Shown: in pieces, positions 26,475 through 35,593 of the stretch
Layout of the letters: each line of letters starts with the position of its first letter
Position numbering within the stretch: position 1 is the first letter of the stretch
Assembly (NCBI GenBank): GCA_007748055.1
Contig: CP036279.1
Location: 4,402,001 to 4,466,000, forward strand
Length of the DNA: 64,000 bases
From: Kolteria novifilia
Lineage (GTDB): Bacteria > Planctomycetota > Planctomycetia > Kolteriales > Kolteriaceae
Reading direction: 5' to 3'
Notes under the pieces: generated by a model
Seen by the model: only the letters and a program-made list of their open reading frames with translations
Databases searched by the model: none
Told to the model about the DNA's origin: nothing
Program-made: the position numbers and the translations under genes

Positions 26475-26932
26475 ATGGATTCCACTACCTCTAGTTTAAC
26501 CAATTGATCGGCAAGCAGTTGCAGCGTCCACTTGCCGTATCCCTTGGGCGGCTCTCCCAGACGCATGGCGATTAGTCTTGCTTCGGCCTGCCCGTCGAGC
26601 TTCGGCGGAGTCGGTGGCTTCTCGCGTCTCATTCCATCCAATGCCAACGCAAAACTCTCGGTGACTAGGCGTTTGCGTAGATTCTCAACGGTCTGGACAC
26701 GACAACCAAAAGCCTCGGCAATTCTCTCATCCGTCCACGCCGGACCGTTGGCGTCTGTCTTCAAGAGCATTTGTGCCCGTCGAACCTTCTGGGAGGAGCC
26801 TTTGAGCTTCTTGATGACCGCGTGACAAGTTGCGCGTTCCTCTTCCGTGAGGCGAACGATGTACTTCTTGTTCATTGGGAAACCTCCGTGCTTTCCAGGA
26901 AGCAGCAAGTTTCCTCGAACAGAAGCAATCAA
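26432..26932 (-). CDS. IS630-type transposase, DNA-binding part (orfA)
   Basis: A 166-residue helix-turn-helix protein. It begins MNKKYIVRLTEEERATCHAV, with helix-turn-helix segments WTDERIAEAFGCRVQTVENL and a winged-helix-like LDGQAEARLIAMRLGEPPKGYG stretch, as in IS630 N-terminal regions. A shorter start (MNKKY) at 26875 is the more usual beginning of the family. It ends at a TGA just past the A8 run. Confidence 0.88.
   Translation of the reverse strand: MIASVRGNLLLPGKHGGFPMNKKYIVRLTEEERATCHAVIKKLKGSSQKVRRAQMLLKTDANGPAWTDERIAEAFGCRVQTVENLRKRLVTESFALALDGMRREKPPTPPKLDGQAEARLIAMRLGEPPKGYGKWTLQLLADQLVKLEVVESICPETVRKTLKKIA
26440..26447 (-). other. probable programmed -1 frameshift site (A8 run)
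   Basis: On the minus strand the orfA frame reads CTA AAA AAA ATC. A -1 slip gives CTA AAA AAA AAT and continues into the orfB frame (L-K-K-N-R-M). This would fuse about 164 residues of orfA to about 234 of orfB, giving a full transposase of about 398 residues. The same run is present in copy 2. Confidence 0.7.
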
Positions 26933-28046
26933 CCAACCCGAAATCCTAGGATAGATGAACCACTAGCCCCGGTTGCTCCGCTACCGGGGCGGCGAAGCCG
27001 CAAGAAGTCGCGGGCGGGGGTCGCGCTCCGGGAATCGATGGTTCCCGCCCAAAGAGGAATCGCGGGTGGGGGTTGCGCTCCGGGAGTGGATGGTTCCCGC
27101 CCAAAGTGAGTCGTGCCCGAGACTTCCCACCGACTCCGTCGTCCCCGGTTGAATCAACCGGGGGTAGCCCTTGCGGGAGTTGTTCTCACTCAAATGGGCT
27201 AGCCCCGGTTGCTCCGCTACCGGGGCGGCGAAGCCGCAAGAAGTCGCGGGTGGGGGTCGCGCTCCGGGAATCGATGGTTGACGCCCAAAGAGGAATCGCG
27301 GGTGGGGGTTGCGCTCCGGGAGTGAATGGTTCCCGCCCAAAGAGAGTCGTGCCCGAGACTTCCCACCGACTCCGTCGGCCCCGGTTGAATCAACCGGGGG
27401 TAGCCCTTGCGGGAGTTGTTCTCACTCAAATGGGCTAGCCCTTGCGGGAGTTGTTCTCACTCAAATGGGCTAGCCCCGGTTGCTCCGCTACCGGGGCGGC
27501 GAAGCCGCAAGAAGTCGTGGGCGGGGGTTGCACTCCGGGAGTGGATGGTTCCCGCCCAAAGAGGAATCGCGGGTGGGGGTTGCGCTCCGGGAGTGGATGG
27601 TTCCCGCCCAAAGAGGAATCGCGGGTGGGGGTTGCGCTCCGGGAGTGGATGGTTCCCGCCCAAAGTGAGTCGTGCCCGAGACTTCCCACCGACTCCGTCG
27701 GCCCCGGTTGAATCAACCGGGGGTAGCCCTTGCGGGAGTTGTTCTCACTCAAATGGGCTAGCCCCGGTTGCTCCGCTACCGGGGCGGCGAAGCCGCAAGA
27801 AGTCGCGGGTGGGGGTTGCGCTCCGGGAGTGGATGGTTCCCGCCCAAAGAGGAATCGCGGGCGGGGGTCGCGCTCCGGGAGTGGATGGTTCCCGCCCAAA
27901 GTGAGTCTCGCCCGAGACTTCCAACCGACTCCGTCATTTTTCTCAAGACTGGGTCGTTGAGCCCACACACCCTCCTCGACGACGATCAACGAGCACTCCT
28001 TGCCCAACTTCTCCTCAAGCACGTCCGTTTTCAGCGATCGCCGGCA

Positions 28047-28072
28047 TTTTGCCGAAGTTACGTAAAGTTGCG
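28047..28072 (+). promoter_or_regulatory. conserved upstream motif shared with the AGCS gene
   Basis: TTTTGCCGAA-GTTACG-TAAAGTTGCG lies 83 bases before the BBP7-type start and matches the block at 15248-15272 with one gap and a few changes. It contains the palindrome TTACGTAA. A shared operator or promoter element is inferred. Confidence 0.45.
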
Positions 28073-28154
28073 ATTCTTCCGATTACGACAATTCAGATAG
28101 AGAAGTGTTGGGCCGGCCAACGCCCCTTCTCGTCCACCGAAGAGGGAACCTAGG

Positions 28155-29606
28155 ATGGTTGTGCGATTGATTGCTGCCTGGGCGCTTCTCCTCACCATGG
28201 GGACGACGGCCGCTCGCGCCCAGACGCGCACCGAGCCCCCCGAAGCGGACGCCCAACCCGCCGAGGTCGCGCCGACCGCCGAGGAAGTCCTCCCGCGGGA
28301 GGATGCTCTCGAGGAAGCCGTCCCCGCGATACAACCGGTCCCCACGTTCCACATTGCCCCCGGCTCCCCCATCGATTTGGAGCCGCTTCCCGACGCCGCC
28401 GCCACCTCACGCTGGATGAAAGCCACCGGTTGGATCACCTCCACGACCTACCCTCCTCTGCTCAATTGCGACGGCAATCATGGTTGCTCGTGTCGCGACG
28501 TTGATGCGTGCTTCGACGGGGGTGTCCCGTGTGGCGTCTGGCCCGACCACAAGCTGAGGCTCGACGCCGAGTTTCTCCTCTTCTGGATCTCCCGGAGCCG
28601 CACTCCCCCACTGGTCACCACCGGCTCGCCCAACGATCCGACTCCCGGGGCGATCGGGCAGCCGGGCACCCAGGTCCTTGATGGAGGGTCGATCGGCAAC
28701 GGCGTCCGCACCGGTGGGCGCTTCGGGGCGTGGTACCTCTTCGGCGACTCGGGTGACTTCGGGCTACAGACGAGCTTTCTCTTTCTCGGCGATCGCGGGA
28801 CCGACTTCTCGGCGAGTAGTAACGGGACACCCGGCTCCCAAGTCCTGACCCGCCCGTTCTTCAACTCGTTGATCGACCAGCCGTTTTCCGTTTCAGTCGC
28901 CTTTCCCGGCGTCCAGTCGGGGACCGTCTCGACCGACCTGACCAACACGCTCGTCGGCATGGAACTCAACGCGACCGGCAAACTCCTCGCGGGACGCTGG
29001 GGACGCACGGACATGCTCGTCGGCTATCGCTTCACGGAGATCGACGAACGACTGACGGTGAACGAGAATCTCGCGATCCTCGACAATCGCGGCATCCGCG
29101 CGATCATCGAGGATGATTTCGACACCCGCAACTACTTCCACGGTGGTCAGCTCGGCTTCATGTCCGAGGTCCGGCGTGGCCGATTCCTCTTCACCTTCCT
29201 CGGCAAGGTCGCCCTCGGCTCGACGCTTCAGGTGGTCAACATCAGCGGCGAAACGACGATCAGCGACGGCTCGGGGGCCAGCAACACCTACGCCAACGGC
29301 GTGCTCGCCCAACCGACCAACTCCGGGCGCCGGAGTCGCAAGGTCTTTGGTGTGATGCCCGAGGTAGGTCTCAACGTGAAGTACGACTTCACCGATCATC
29401 TGCGTGGCTTCTTCGGCTACCGCTTCCTCTACTGGAGTGATGTCGCCCGGCCGGGCCAACAGATTGACGACGTCGTCAACCCGTCGCAGCTTCCGACGAT
29501 CAACGGACCGGGAACCCTCGTCGGCCCCGCCGACCCACAGTTTCGCTTTGTCTCAAGTGACTTTTGGGCGCAGGGAATGACGTTCGGGTTCGAGTTGCTG
29601 TTCTGA
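28155..29606 (+). CDS. BBP7-family outer-membrane beta-barrel protein
   Basis: A 483-residue exported protein. It has a signal peptide (LLLTMGTTAARAQ), an acidic Pro/Ala-rich spacer to about residue 90 and a Cys-rich patch (CDGNHGCSCRDVDAC). The barrel opens with LRLDAEFLLFWISRSRTPPLVTTG, typical of the planctomycete BBP7 family. Repeated amphipathic strands follow, including RTGGRFGAWYLF, FGLQTSFLFLG and LRGFFGYRFLYWSDV. The chain ends TFGFELLF with a terminal Phe, as expected for recognition by the barrel-assembly machinery. The pore or surface function is not known. It is convergent with the O-antigen-ligase-like gene. Confidence 0.85.
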   Translation: MVVRLIAAWALLLTMGTTAARAQTRTEPPEADAQPAEVAPTAEEVLPREDALEEAVPAIQPVPTFHIAPGSPIDLEPLPDAAATSRWMKATGWITSTTYPPLLNCDGNHGCSCRDVDACFDGGVPCGVWPDHKLRLDAEFLLFWISRSRTPPLVTTGSPNDPTPGAIGQPGTQVLDGGSIGNGVRTGGRFGAWYLFGDSGDFGLQTSFLFLGDRGTDFSASSNGTPGSQVLTRPFFNSLIDQPFSVSVAFPGVQSGTVSTDLTNTLVGMELNATGKLLAGRWGRTDMLVGYRFTEIDERLTVNENLAILDNRGIRAIIEDDFDTRNYFHGGQLGFMSEVRRGRFLFTFLGKVALGSTLQVVNISGETTISDGSGASNTYANGVLAQPTNSGRRSRKVFGVMPEVGLNVKYDFTDHLRGFFGYRFLYWSDVARPGQQIDDVVNPSQLPTINGPGTLVGPADPQFRFVSSDFWAQGMTFGFELLF

Positions 29607-29629
29607 GCGACCGTTGACACCGACGAAAG

Positions 29630-32155
29630 CTACTTCGTTTCCGCGAGGCGACGACTCGCTTTCTCGAGGAAGCTCTTCACCCGCTTGTCGCGCGGGCGCG
29701 CGACAAGGATGATCTCCGCCTCGCGAACCGCCTTGCGGTAGTCTCCCAGTTCGAAGAGGACCTCCGCGTAGCGGTAACGCCAGTCGTGCTTCGTCGGTCG
29801 CTTGATCACGGCCCGTTGGTAGACGACACGCGCCTCCTCGTACCGCTCCCTCTCTTCGAGCAAGTTCCCTTTCAGGAAGAGCTCCGCTTCGGTCAATTCG
29901 CCGTCACGTTCCTCAAGCAACTCCAGCGCTCTCTCGACGTAGGGACCGCGAGCATCTCTTCCCTTGGGGCCCGGATGAATTGATCGCCCGGCACTGAAGA
30001 TCAACTGAGGATTTTCGGGGAGGACCTTCTCGAGAATCGCTTCGGACGAGAGCCGGCCCTTGCTCAGTTCGAGAATTCGTTTCTGGCTGTCACCGGAGAT
30101 CTCGAGCGAGCGCCGGAAACAGCGCCACGTCTCCTCCTCGTCGCCGGCCTGCAACGCTTGGAAGCCGAAGGTGAACCACGTTCGCGAATCGGCCGGCAGC
30201 AGACGTTTGGCCCGCTCGACGTAGTCGGACGCCGGATCGCCCTCCTGCAGCAGCCCGCGGTACTCGGCGATCGAGACTTGGGAGTCGACCAGTAGCGGAC
30301 ACAAGTCGCGCGCGAGCAGGATTCGACGAAGGCCCTCGAGGCTGAGGTTGATGTAGAGTTGCTGGTCGACGTCCTTCTGACGGGCGAGCGCGGCCCCGGC
30401 CCCGATCAGCTCTCGCCCGAGCTGGAGGTGGATCTTCGACGACTCCGGGACCAACCTCGCCGCTTCGGTCATGAGGTCGAGTCGTTCGCGGAGGTGCTCG
30501 CCCCCCTCAAGGACCTCGGCGCGCCGTCGCAGCGCGTCGTAACGTGCCAACCGCCAGCCCTCGTACGACAGAAAGAGACCGAGAGCGACGAGCACGACCG
30601 CGGCCAGAGTCGGCGCGATCCCCCCCCAACGAAGCGTGAAGTCGTTGCGCGGCGTGACGATCTCTTGCCTCTTCGTCTTCGCGACCATCGGCCATCCCAC
30701 GGTGCCGGCGAGCATCGCCCCAATGACGGTCAGTAAGACGGCGATCGATGGCATGTGGATGCCGAATTCGCCGATGCTGTGAACGGCGGCAGTGGTCACC
30801 GCGAAGATCGCGCCGAGCACGAGTCCCTGATGAACGCTTCCGCGTTGGCGGCGAAGGGCTTTGACGCCGAGCCAGAACAGGAAGCCGATCAGCAATAGGG
30901 TCAGGACCAATCGGATCAGTCCTCCCTCGACCATCGCCTCGATGTACTCGTTGTGCGCGTGTTCCGCGACTCGGCCCCGATAGGTACCGAGAACCCGGTT
31001 CATTCGTTCGATGAAGTAGAACGTCCCGTACCCCGTGCCCCAGACCGGATGCGACCAGAACGCGGGGAGCGACACTCCCCAAATCTCCGTTCTGGGATTG
31101 AGCGCGTCCCCTTCCCAGAGCGTGTTGAGACGATTGAGCACCGGTTCGAAACCAAACCATAGAAGCATCAAGGTCGAGGCAACGACGATCCCGGCGAATA
31201 GAGCCAGTGCCTTCCAGTCGAACGATCCGGTTCGACTGAGAAGCACCACCATGCCGAAGCCCGAGAGGAACGCGATCGTTCCACCGCGCGATTGGCAGAA
31301 GATCGTCGCGGCGAAGATCAGCACCAGCGCCAGTCCCATCCAGACGAACGCGGGGTCCTGAAGGACGAGGCTGAAGAACGAACTCTTGCGTCGATGCCGG
31401 CGGCCCGACTCGCGCCGGGGCGATCCCTCGCCGCCCTCCTTCGCTTCGCCGCGTGCGAGCCGCTGCAACGTCCACCCGAGGGCCAGGCCGGTGCAAAGGT
31501 TCTGGTAGAAGGCGTAGTGGCTTCGGTTGACAAACGGGCCAAACACGATGTTGCTGTCGGTCTCGATCGACCAATAGGCGTAGCTCGTCTCGGCGCTGAA
31601 GTAGTGGACCAACCCGAAGAACGCCAACAGCGAGGCGTTGATGGTCGCGGCCAAACTCAACCGCCGCAGATGGTCGGGCGAGTTTAGAACGTGCCGAACA
31701 CCGAGAAAGAGCAAGAAGACCGCGAGCCAACCGACTGCTTCGCGCTGGGTCGCCCCAGGGTAGAAACTGATCGTCGAGCCGGCGGGGTACGCCGGCGGCA
31801 TGCGTTCGACGTCGAAGGGAAGAACTTCAGGACGGGAGGGTAGGAACTCGTCGTAGACTCTCGCCGTATTGCCCGAGAGGAGCCCAAGGGTCTCGGGCGA
31901 AAAGGAGATGGTTTGAAACCAAGCCAGTAGCGCGAGCAGGAGCAAACAAGGGACGACGGGACATCGTGCGAGGCGAAGTTCCCCTTCGGCAACGATCCGG
32001 ACCGCCCAAGAGAGCAAGAGAAGCGAGACGCCGACATAGATCAGAAACATGTCGCGTGGAAAGATCGCGCCGAGCGGCCACGGCGACAGAAAGACCATCG
32101 CCAAGACCACCACTTCCGATCCCGCGGCGGTCCAGGAAAGAATTCGATCGCGCAC
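29630..32155 (-). CDS. O-antigen ligase-like (Wzy/WaaL family) membrane protein with C-terminal TPR region
   Basis: An 841-residue protein. Residues about 1-510 contain about a dozen membrane segments. The periplasmic loop near residues 390-420 carries AEHAHNEYIEAMVEGG, the O-antigen ligase/polymerase (Wzy_C) signature. After the last membrane helix (about residue 525) the chain becomes soluble and helical, with TPR-like units (WFTFGFQALQAGDEEETWRCF, and HDWRYRYAEVLFELGDYRKA). It should polymerise or transfer lipid-linked glycans on the outer face of the inner membrane. GTG start. The GT4 gene lies upstream in the same direction with a gap of about 150 bases, so the two may form an operon. 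Confidence 0.87.
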   Translation of the reverse strand: MRDRILSWTAAGSEVVVLAMVFLSPWPLGAIFPRDMFLIYVGVSLLLLSWAVRIVAEGELRLARCPVVPCLLLLALLAWFQTISFSPETLGLLSGNTARVYDEFLPSRPEVLPFDVERMPPAYPAGSTISFYPGATQREAVGWLAVFLLFLGVRHVLNSPDHLRRLSLAATINASLLAFFGLVHYFSAETSYAYWSIETDSNIVFGPFVNRSHYAFYQNLCTGLALGWTLQRLARGEAKEGGEGSPRRESGRRHRRKSSFFSLVLQDPAFVWMGLALVLIFAATIFCQSRGGTIAFLSGFGMVVLLSRTGSFDWKALALFAGIVVASTLMLLWFGFEPVLNRLNTLWEGDALNPRTEIWGVSLPAFWSHPVWGTGYGTFYFIERMNRVLGTYRGRVAEHAHNEYIEAMVEGGLIRLVLTLLLIGFLFWLGVKALRRQRGSVHQGLVLGAIFAVTTAAVHSIGEFGIHMPSIAVLLTVIGAMLAGTVGWPMVAKTKRQEIVTPRNDFTLRWGGIAPTLAAVVLVALGLFLSYEGWRLARYDALRRRAEVLEGGEHLRERLDLMTEAARLVPESSKIHLQLGRELIGAGAALARQKDVDQQLYINLSLEGLRRILLARDLCPLLVDSQVSIAEYRGLLQEGDPASDYVERAKRLLPADSRTWFTFGFQALQAGDEEETWRCFRRSLEISGDSQKRILELSKGRLSSEAILEKVLPENPQLIFSAGRSIHPGPKGRDARGPYVERALELLEERDGELTEAELFLKGNLLEERERYEEARVVYQRAVIKRPTKHDWRYRYAEVLFELGDYRKAVREAEIILVARPRDKRVKSFLEKASRRLAETK

Positions 32156-32304
32156 CGGTTTTGCCCCAACACCTCTGAACGAGTGCCCCGCCCTACCGCT
32201 GCTGTTGAGTTATCATTTTTGGCGACAGGCGGCGACCGCGCGATGGGCCGATCGGACAGGAACCGACGAAGACTCACCGGCGTTTGGGAGGCATATTGGA
32301 CGAG

Positions 32305-33684
32305 CTACGCCGCTTTGCGGGTGGTCGCTTCCGCGTCATCGTTTTGACAATCGGTCGTCACCTTGGCCGGCTTCTTCAACCCGAGCTTCTTGCGAACCCG
32401 AGCGAGCAGATGCTTGGCCCACCAAAGTGCCCCGAAGAGATGAGCGCGGTTGTACTCCTCGACGTGGAGTCGCTGTTGCCGGTCGAGGTCCTCGAGCTTG
32501 GCTTGAACCCGACGCAGCAGCATTCGCTCGGAGATGTCGCGAGGCTCTTGAGGTAGCGCCTCCCCAATCATCTCGCTCAGCATGGAAGAACCCGAGCCAC
32601 TTGTCACCCGTTCGCACGCGGCGATGAAGTTCCGCGCCGACTCCTCCCAAGTGTACGCTTCGAGTCGCTCTCGCCCCCGCTCGACCAGGTTCTGTCTCAA
32701 GCCGGCATCGGCGGCAATACGTTGCATCCCCCGCGCCATCGATTCGATGTCCAACGGATCACACGTCAAGACCGCGTCGCCGCCAACCTCCGGCAGACTC
32801 CCCGCGGAACTGCAAACGACAGGGGTATCGAGCGAAAAGGCCTCCAACAGCGGCATCCCAAAACCTTCGTAGAGCGAAAAGAAGGTCAGCGCCATGCCGC
32901 GGCGATAGAGTTCGCGAAGCGTCGCGGCGGAGACGTAGCCCATGTGCCGGACCGGCAAGCCACGGCAAAGAGGAGCCCAACGCTCCCAGCCGCTGTCCGA
33001 TCCGGTGAGCACCAACTCGACGTCGCTGGACGGCTCCAGTTCCTTGTAGCGGGCGAACGCTTTGAGCAAGCGCTCGTGATTCTTGTGCGGCCAAGGATTG
33101 GCGGGAAAGTAGAAGAAGTTCCCTTCGGGCATCCCCTGGGGAAACGACTCGCGGTCGCCCGTCGATGACGCCTCGTGATCAAAGCGAAGGGCCGGACAGG
33201 TCAAAAAGACGTCGCGGCAGCCGGTGGCGGGATGGTCGAGAATCGTCTGGCGGGCGAAGTCGCTGATCGTCGCGATCGCTCCCGCCCCCCCCATCACCGT
33301 GGCGAAGGTCTCGCGTCGCTGCGCCAACTCGGCCGGGTCGAAGAACTCGGGAAAAGCCTCGTGCTGCAGATCGACGATCAGGACGATCTGGCGGTCGAGC
33401 GGAAAGGAGAGTTCCTCGACGCCGGGGAAGCACCGAAAGACCACATCCATCGACTGCCGAGCCAGCGCGTGGCTGAGCTGCCGCGCGTAGTTGCGGAGCT
33501 CGAAGTGCCAGACCCGGAAATTCGAGGGAAGTTTCCCAGGCGTGTAACGTCCCTTGACGCACGAAAGGAAGTATTGGTGCTCGGAACCACTTCGAGCGAT
33601 CGCCTGGATCAATCCATCGACCAGTTGAACGATCCCGCCCCCACGACCCGGTACCAGGTGCATCAGGTCGATCACGATGTTCAT
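32305..33684 (-). CDS. GT4-type glycosyltransferase
   Basis: A 459-residue GT-B fold enzyme. The start MNIVIDLMHLVPGRGGGIVQ is the usual opening with a glycine-rich acceptor loop. The donor-binding half has YFPANPWPHKNHERLLKAF and the E-x7-E motif SLYEGFGMPLLEAFS, typical of GT4 mannosyl/glucosyl transferases. A C-terminal extension of about 90 residues is helical and basic (LLARVRKKLGLKKPAK), perhaps a membrane-surface contact. The start at 33684 is chosen from family alignment; the longer reading adds basic low-value sequence. It diverges from the GT2 gene at 33904. The substrate cannot be told from sequence. Confidence 0.87.
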   Translation of the reverse strand: MNIVIDLMHLVPGRGGGIVQLVDGLIQAIARSGSEHQYFLSCVKGRYTPGKLPSNFRVWHFELRNYARQLSHALARQSMDVVFRCFPGVEELSFPLDRQIVLIVDLQHEAFPEFFDPAELAQRRETFATVMGGAGAIATISDFARQTILDHPATGCRDVFLTCPALRFDHEASSTGDRESFPQGMPEGNFFYFPANPWPHKNHERLLKAFARYKELEPSSDVELVLTGSDSGWERWAPLCRGLPVRHMGYVSAATLRELYRRGMALTFFSLYEGFGMPLLEAFSLDTPVVCSSAGSLPEVGGDAVLTCDPLDIESMARGMQRIAADAGLRQNLVERGRERLEAYTWEESARNFIAACERVTSGSGSSMLSEMIGEALPQEPRDISERMLLRRVQAKLEDLDRQQRLHVEEYNRAHLFGALWWAKHLLARVRKKLGLKKPAKVTTDCQNDDAEATTRKAA

Positions 33685-33903
33685 GCGTTGAAGTCTCTTC
33701 CGCTTGGTTCGCCGATTCCGCCGTGAACGGGCGCCCCGTTCACCGTTGGCAACGCGCGGAACCACTCCCAAGTTCCGCGATTGACGCTCTAATCGAGCCC
33801 CCGCGATGTGTCAACCCGACGGCGATGGTGCCCTTGACCAAAACGGCGAGCTGTGCGAAACGCTCGGTGGGCAATCGACCGCAAAAAAGAGGGTTCAGAC
33901 CGG

Positions 33904-34800
33904 ATGACGGAAGTATCGCTGCGGCAACTAGATAGCGAGCCCCAGGTCTTCATCGTCACTCCGTCGATGAACCAGGGGCGGTTCCTGGAAGCGACGATCG
34001 AGTCGGTCCTGTCGCAGGACTATCCGAACATCGACTATTTTGTCGCCGATGGGGGCTCCAGCGACGAGAGTCTCGACATTCTCGAGCGCTATGCTCGCCA
34101 CGGGGTTCGGTGGTACTCTGGGCCCGATGGTGGGCAAGCGGCGTCGATCGCCCGGGCGTGGGCGCAGACTCAAGCTCCAATCGTCGCTTGGCTCAACAGT
34201 GACGACTGCTACATGCCCGGCGCCGTCACCGCGGCCGTCAACCACCTGAAGGAGCATCCCGGCGAGGGGATGGTCTACGGCGAAGCGTGGTACATGGACG
34301 AGATTGGCCAGAAGACGGAGCTCTATGACACCTACGCGCCGTTTTGCCGCGACGTCCTCGAAGCGCACTGCTTCATCTGCCAGCCCGCGGCCTTTGTGCG
34401 CCGCGAGGTCTTCGACACGATCAAGCCGGTTCGCAAGGAACTGCGATACTGCATGGACTACGATCTGTGGATCCGCATCTCCGAGCACTTCCCGGTCGGG
34501 TATCTCTCGCAGCCCTTGGCCCTGTCCCGCATGTACGCCGACAACAAGACGCTCGGCCAACGCGACGGCGTCTTTCGCGAGCTGATCGAGGTGACGCGGG
34601 AGCACTTCGGGAAGACACATCCGAACTGGAGTGTGGGGTATCAGATCTACCGGACCGAGCAACTGATCGAGAAGCGGCTCAAGTTCGTCCCCACCCATTG
34701 GCGGCAACAGCTCCGCAACCGGCTCGTCGGCCCGATGTGCGAGAAGATGGAGCCCCTTCAGAAGAAAACGGCCCCAAACGCGACGGAAAACGCCGCGTAG
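33904..34800 (+). CDS. GT2-family glycosyltransferase
   Basis: A 298-residue GT-A fold enzyme with VFIVTPSMNQGRFLEATIES, YFVADGGSSDESLDIL and the metal-binding-type AWLNSDDCYMPGAV motif. The C-terminal part has MDYDLWIRISEHFPVGYL, the ED-Y/DLWLR-type segment that holds the catalytic base region of many GT2 enzymes. There are no membrane segments. It probably adds a sugar during synthesis of a surface glycan together with the GT4 and ligase-like genes. It is followed by a bidirectional terminator. Confidence 0.88.
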   Translation: MTEVSLRQLDSEPQVFIVTPSMNQGRFLEATIESVLSQDYPNIDYFVADGGSSDESLDILERYARHGVRWYSGPDGGQAASIARAWAQTQAPIVAWLNSDDCYMPGAVTAAVNHLKEHPGEGMVYGEAWYMDEIGQKTELYDTYAPFCRDVLEAHCFICQPAAFVRREVFDTIKPVRKELRYCMDYDLWIRISEHFPVGYLSQPLALSRMYADNKTLGQRDGVFRELIEVTREHFGKTHPNWSVGYQIYRTEQLIEKRLKFVPTHWRQQLRNRLVGPMCEKMEPLQKKTAPNATENAA

Positions 34801-34845
34801 TCGACCAAATCAGACCGAAAACGCGCCGATTCGAACCGAAAAACG

Positions 34846-34894
34846 CAAAAAGCCGCCCGATCTCGACACGGAGACCCGGCGGCTTGGTCTTTTT
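34846..34894. terminator. bidirectional Rho-independent terminator
   Basis: AGCCGCCCGATCTC and GAGACCCGGCGGCT pair with two mismatches. The hairpin is preceded by A5 and followed by a T-rich TTTTT run. It lies between the converging GT2 gene and the first small secreted-protein gene and can serve both. Confidence 0.8.
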
Positions 34895-34909
34895 CAGGAA
34901 GACGTCGGC

Positions 34910-35512
34910 TCAAAAGCGAGACCGCGCGAAGTTCAATCCGGAGCCATTAGGAGATACGACGCTGTTTCCGTCGGAGTCGACAGAGAATTCCGTCGAAACC
35001 GGTTCACCATCGCTACTTGAACCGGCCACGGCAGCGACCGCTACGAGGGCACGTGCGACAATTCCGACCGTAGAGAGCCTGGCTCCAGTTCCCGCGGCTG
35101 CCGAAGCCTCGGCATTTGCATTCCCAGAAAATCGTTGCTGAAGGCCCGTCACGGGGAAGCCGAGTTGTGCCAAGACCGCCGTTGGTGCGGGCGGAGCGAA
35201 GACGATCGAGTCGGGTTCGAACTGTTGCTCTTCCGCCGCTTGGACCGACGCCCGCGCCGCCCCCGCGTACTGCTTGGCGACCGTCTCCAGGTAGGCCGAC
35301 TTCTCTAACGGAGAGAAGTCGCTTGGATCGGAGTCGATCAGGAGCAGTTGTCGACCAAACTCCTGCACTCCCAATTTGGTTCGGTTCACCTGGCGCAGCG
35401 CCTCGGTGGTCGGATTGAAATCGGCGTCTTGAGCCTGAGCTTCGGTCGCGGACAGAAAGATCAGTCCACCGAGGCAGCAAGCCCAGAACGGAAGCGTGTT
35501 CTTCAACAACAT
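34910..35512 (-). CDS. small secreted protein, member 1 of a four-paralogue family
   Basis: A 200-residue exported protein. The signal peptide is LPFWACCLGGLIFLSATEAQAQ. The mature part shares a core with the genes at 36149, 37108 and 38083. The core consists of an F-x3-LLL helix (QEFGRQLLLIDSD), a later A-x-A-R-x-S (AGAARAS) and an F-x-P-P-x-P patch (VFAPPAPTAV). An Ala-rich stretch follows, and the chain ends G-S-G-L-N-F-A-R-S-R-F. Start: ATG at 35512, preceded by GAGGGACTTG. A long leader with the element at 35594-35615 is shared with member 2. Function unknown; the C-terminal signature looks like a sorting or assembly signal. Confidence 0.75.
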   Translation of the reverse strand: MLLKNTLPFWACCLGGLIFLSATEAQAQDADFNPTTEALRQVNRTKLGVQEFGRQLLLIDSDPSDFSPLEKSAYLETVAKQYAGAARASVQAAEEQQFEPDSIVFAPPAPTAVLAQLGFPVTGLQQRFSGNANAEASAAAGTGARLSTVGIVARALVAVAAVAGSSSDGEPVSTEFSVDSDGNSVVSPNGSGLNFARSRF

Positions 35513-35593
35513 CAACAAGTCCCTCGTGCTTGGTTTTCTGCGTCGTCAAACTACTTTTAGTCGCACTGGAAGGGACGACCATCGGATGGTAGG

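Larger units (their letters stand above)
25732..26963 (-). mobile_element. IS630-type insertion sequence, copy 1 (1232 bp)
   Basis: The element is flanked by TA duplications (25730-25731 and 26964-26965) inside a CTAG target. The empty site GGGCTAGCCCC is present at other junctions of the same repeat array. Imperfect terminal inverted repeats are GTGCATCATCCAT and, in reverse, GTGGTTCATCTAT. It carries orfA and orfB on the minus strand, overlapping through an A8 slippery run. Copy 2 lies at 44249-45480 and has the same length and the same translated products. Confidence 0.93.
25258..27930. repeat. tandem array of long (about 235-290 bp) hairpin-bearing repeats, interrupted by an IS
   Basis: Long units begin with GGCTAGCCCCGGTTGCTCC near 25258, 25494, 26963, 27197, 27467 and 27756. 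Each unit carries CCCCGGT...ACCGGGG, then one to three copies of a sub-repeat of about 55 bp (GAATCGCGGGTGGGGGTTGC with GATGGTTCCCGCCCAAAG). This is followed by GAGTCGTGCCCGAGACTTCC, a second hairpin (CCCCGGTTGAATCAACCGGGG is its core) and GCCCTTGCGGGAGTTGTTCTC. Unit length varies through loss or gain of sub-repeats. Open readings in several frames exist only because the unit lacks stops. The IS630-type element at 25732-26963 sits at a unit junction. Function unknown. Confidence 0.85.

Noticed and set aside
25258-27930. Open readings in the repeat array encoding a basic repetitive protein (GLAPVAPLPGRRSRKK...)
   Set aside because: Readings are open in several frames on both strands only because the repeat unit lacks stops, there are no ribosome binding sites, and the sequence is hairpin-rich.
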